Source: Actinomycetes bacterium
GTDB lineage: Bacteria; Actinomycetota; Acidimicrobiia; Acidimicrobiales; RAAP-2
Assembly: GCA_021777285.1 (NCBI GenBank)
Contig: JAJYDR010000045.1
Location: 1 to 14,711 of the forward strand
Reading direction: 5' to 3'
DNA: 14,711 bases
Shown: piece by piece, positions 13,944 to 14,711 of the stretch
Layout: each line of letters opens with the position of its first letter
Position numbering within the stretch: the first letter of the stretch is position 1
Made by a program: the position numbers and the translations under genes
Notes under the pieces: generated by a model
What the model saw: the letters and a program-made list of their open reading frames with translations, nothing else
Databases searched by the model: none
What the model was told of the DNA's origin: nothing

Positions 13944-14711
13944 ATGGAGGTACGACGCACACGTCGTCTCACGATTACCGGCTCGGCGCTCGCACTGAGC
14001 CTCAGTCTGGTCACGATGGGGGCATCGATGGGATCGGCGAGCGCTGCAACGAGGGCGCCCAAAGTCCCAGGTGTGACCGCGAAACAGGTGACCATCGGCG
14101 CGACGGTGCCGCTCACCGGCATCGCGTCCCAGGGCTATAGCGAGGTCGCCAAGGCTGCGAACGCAGTCTTCACGTGGGTGAACCAGCATGGTGGCATCAA
14201 CGGTCGCAAGATCAAGTACGTCATGAAGGACGACTGCTACGGCACCCCAGGATTCGGCTGCACGGGCAACCCGAACACTGTCGCCCAGACCAAGGCGCTG
14301 CTCGCGTTGCCGGTCTTCGCGACCGTCGGCTCGCTCGGCACGCCGACCCAGGACTCGGTGCGCGCACTGCTGAAGGCCAACCACGTGCCCCAGCTGTTCG
14401 TCAACTCGGGCTCGAAGGACTGGAACAACCCCAAGACCTACCCGGGTCTGTTCGGGTGGCAGACCAGCTACACGGTCGAGAGCAAGATCCTCGGCCAGTA
14501 CCTGAACCAGCACTTCGCGAACCAGAAGACCTGCTTCTTGGGCCAGCACGATGACTTCGGTGCTGACGGCCTGCTCGGGCTCAACTACGTCGGGATCAAC
14601 CCGACCGACTCGATCATGTACGACGTGGCCGGACTGGTCACGGGCGGGGCGGGCTACTTCACGCCGTTCATCCAGAAGTTCCAGTCTGACGGGTGCAAGG
14701 TCGTCGTGCTC
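13944..14711 (+). CDS. Branched-chain amino-acid-type ABC transporter substrate-binding protein; 3' end outside window
   Basis: The visible 256 residues begin with a Sec signal peptide: MEVRRTRRL, a hydrophobic stretch (about 11-25), and probable cleavage near ASA (32-34). The mature start VTIGATVPLTGIASQGY (49-65) and NQHGGINGRKIKYVMKDD (80-97) are typical of type-1 periplasmic binding proteins (LivJ/LivK-like). Later landmarks are VGSLGTPTQDSV, VPQLFVNSGSKDW and LGQHDDFGADGL. Cys98 and Cys106 could form a disulfide. No lipobox cysteine is present. A strong ribosome site GGGGGGAG precedes ATG 13944. The gene follows livGFHM but has its own probable promoter. About 150 residues are missing at the right edge. 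The ligand is not deducible; urea, amides, amino acids and aromatic acids are all known for this family. Confidence 0.92.
   Translation, partial: MEVRRTRRLTITGSALALSLSLVTMGASMGSASAATRAPKVPGVTAKQVTIGATVPLTGIASQGYSEVAKAANAVFTWVNQHGGINGRKIKYVMKDDCYGTPGFGCTGNPNTVAQTKALLALPVFATVGSLGTPTQDSVRALLKANHVPQLFVNSGSKDWNNPKTYPGLFGWQTSYTVESKILGQYLNQHFANQKTCFLGQHDDFGADGLLGLNYVGINPTDSIMYDVAGLVTGGAGYFTPFIQKFQSDGCKVVVL

Noticed and set aside
1..14711. CRISPR array, transposase, integrase or phage genes
   Set aside because: No regularly spaced repeats and no protein with such motifs were seen on either strand.

Overview
The window is GC-rich bacterial DNA with actinobacterial character. The coding bias is strongly G/C at third positions, starts are ATG or GTG, there is a SepX/GlpR-like divisome membrane protein (a family known from Actinomycetota), and ABC operons are packed with 1-13 bp overlaps. 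An Acidimicrobiia-like or other deep actinobacterial lineage would fit, but the species cannot be read from the sequence.

Layout. (1) 1-2577: assimilatory sulfate activation and reduction. cysN (cut by the left edge) and cysD run leftward; cysH runs rightward from a 63-bp AT-rich divergent promoter region. CysD and CysN make adenylyl sulfate (APS), which CysH would reduce to sulfite; CysH lacks one of the four usual iron-sulfur cysteines. (2) 2652-3591: a SepX/GlpR-like three-span membrane protein and a tRNA-Ala(CGC). (3) 3592-4632: a visibly less GC-rich stretch with a non-coding gap containing inverted repeats, then a leftward toxin-antitoxin pair (ribbon-helix-helix antitoxin and Doc/Fic toxin). 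Its promoter is very readable: a perfect 19-bp palindrome lies across the spacer and -10 box, and transcription is predicted to begin at the antitoxin start codon. (4) 4633-5832: a RibD-C/dihydrofolate-reductase-like protein and a convergent DUF1905 protein. (5) 6121-10184: a complete ABC importer (binding protein, two permeases, ATPase) of the polyamine/iron(III)/phosphonate type, substrate unknown. (6) 10264-14711: a branched-chain-amino-acid-type (HAAT) ABC importer in the order livG-livF-livH-livM-binding protein; the last gene is cut by the right edge and has its own probable promoter, operator-like palindrome and leader hairpin.

The two importers lie head to tail with 79 bp between them, so the right-hand 8.6 kb is dedicated to uptake. 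Neither binding protein has a lipobox cysteine. I see no CRISPR array, transposase, integrase or phage gene, and no clearly new multi-gene system. The points most worth checking are the altered CysH cluster motif, the leaderless autoregulated toxin-antitoxin promoter, and the regulatory block before the last binding-protein gene.
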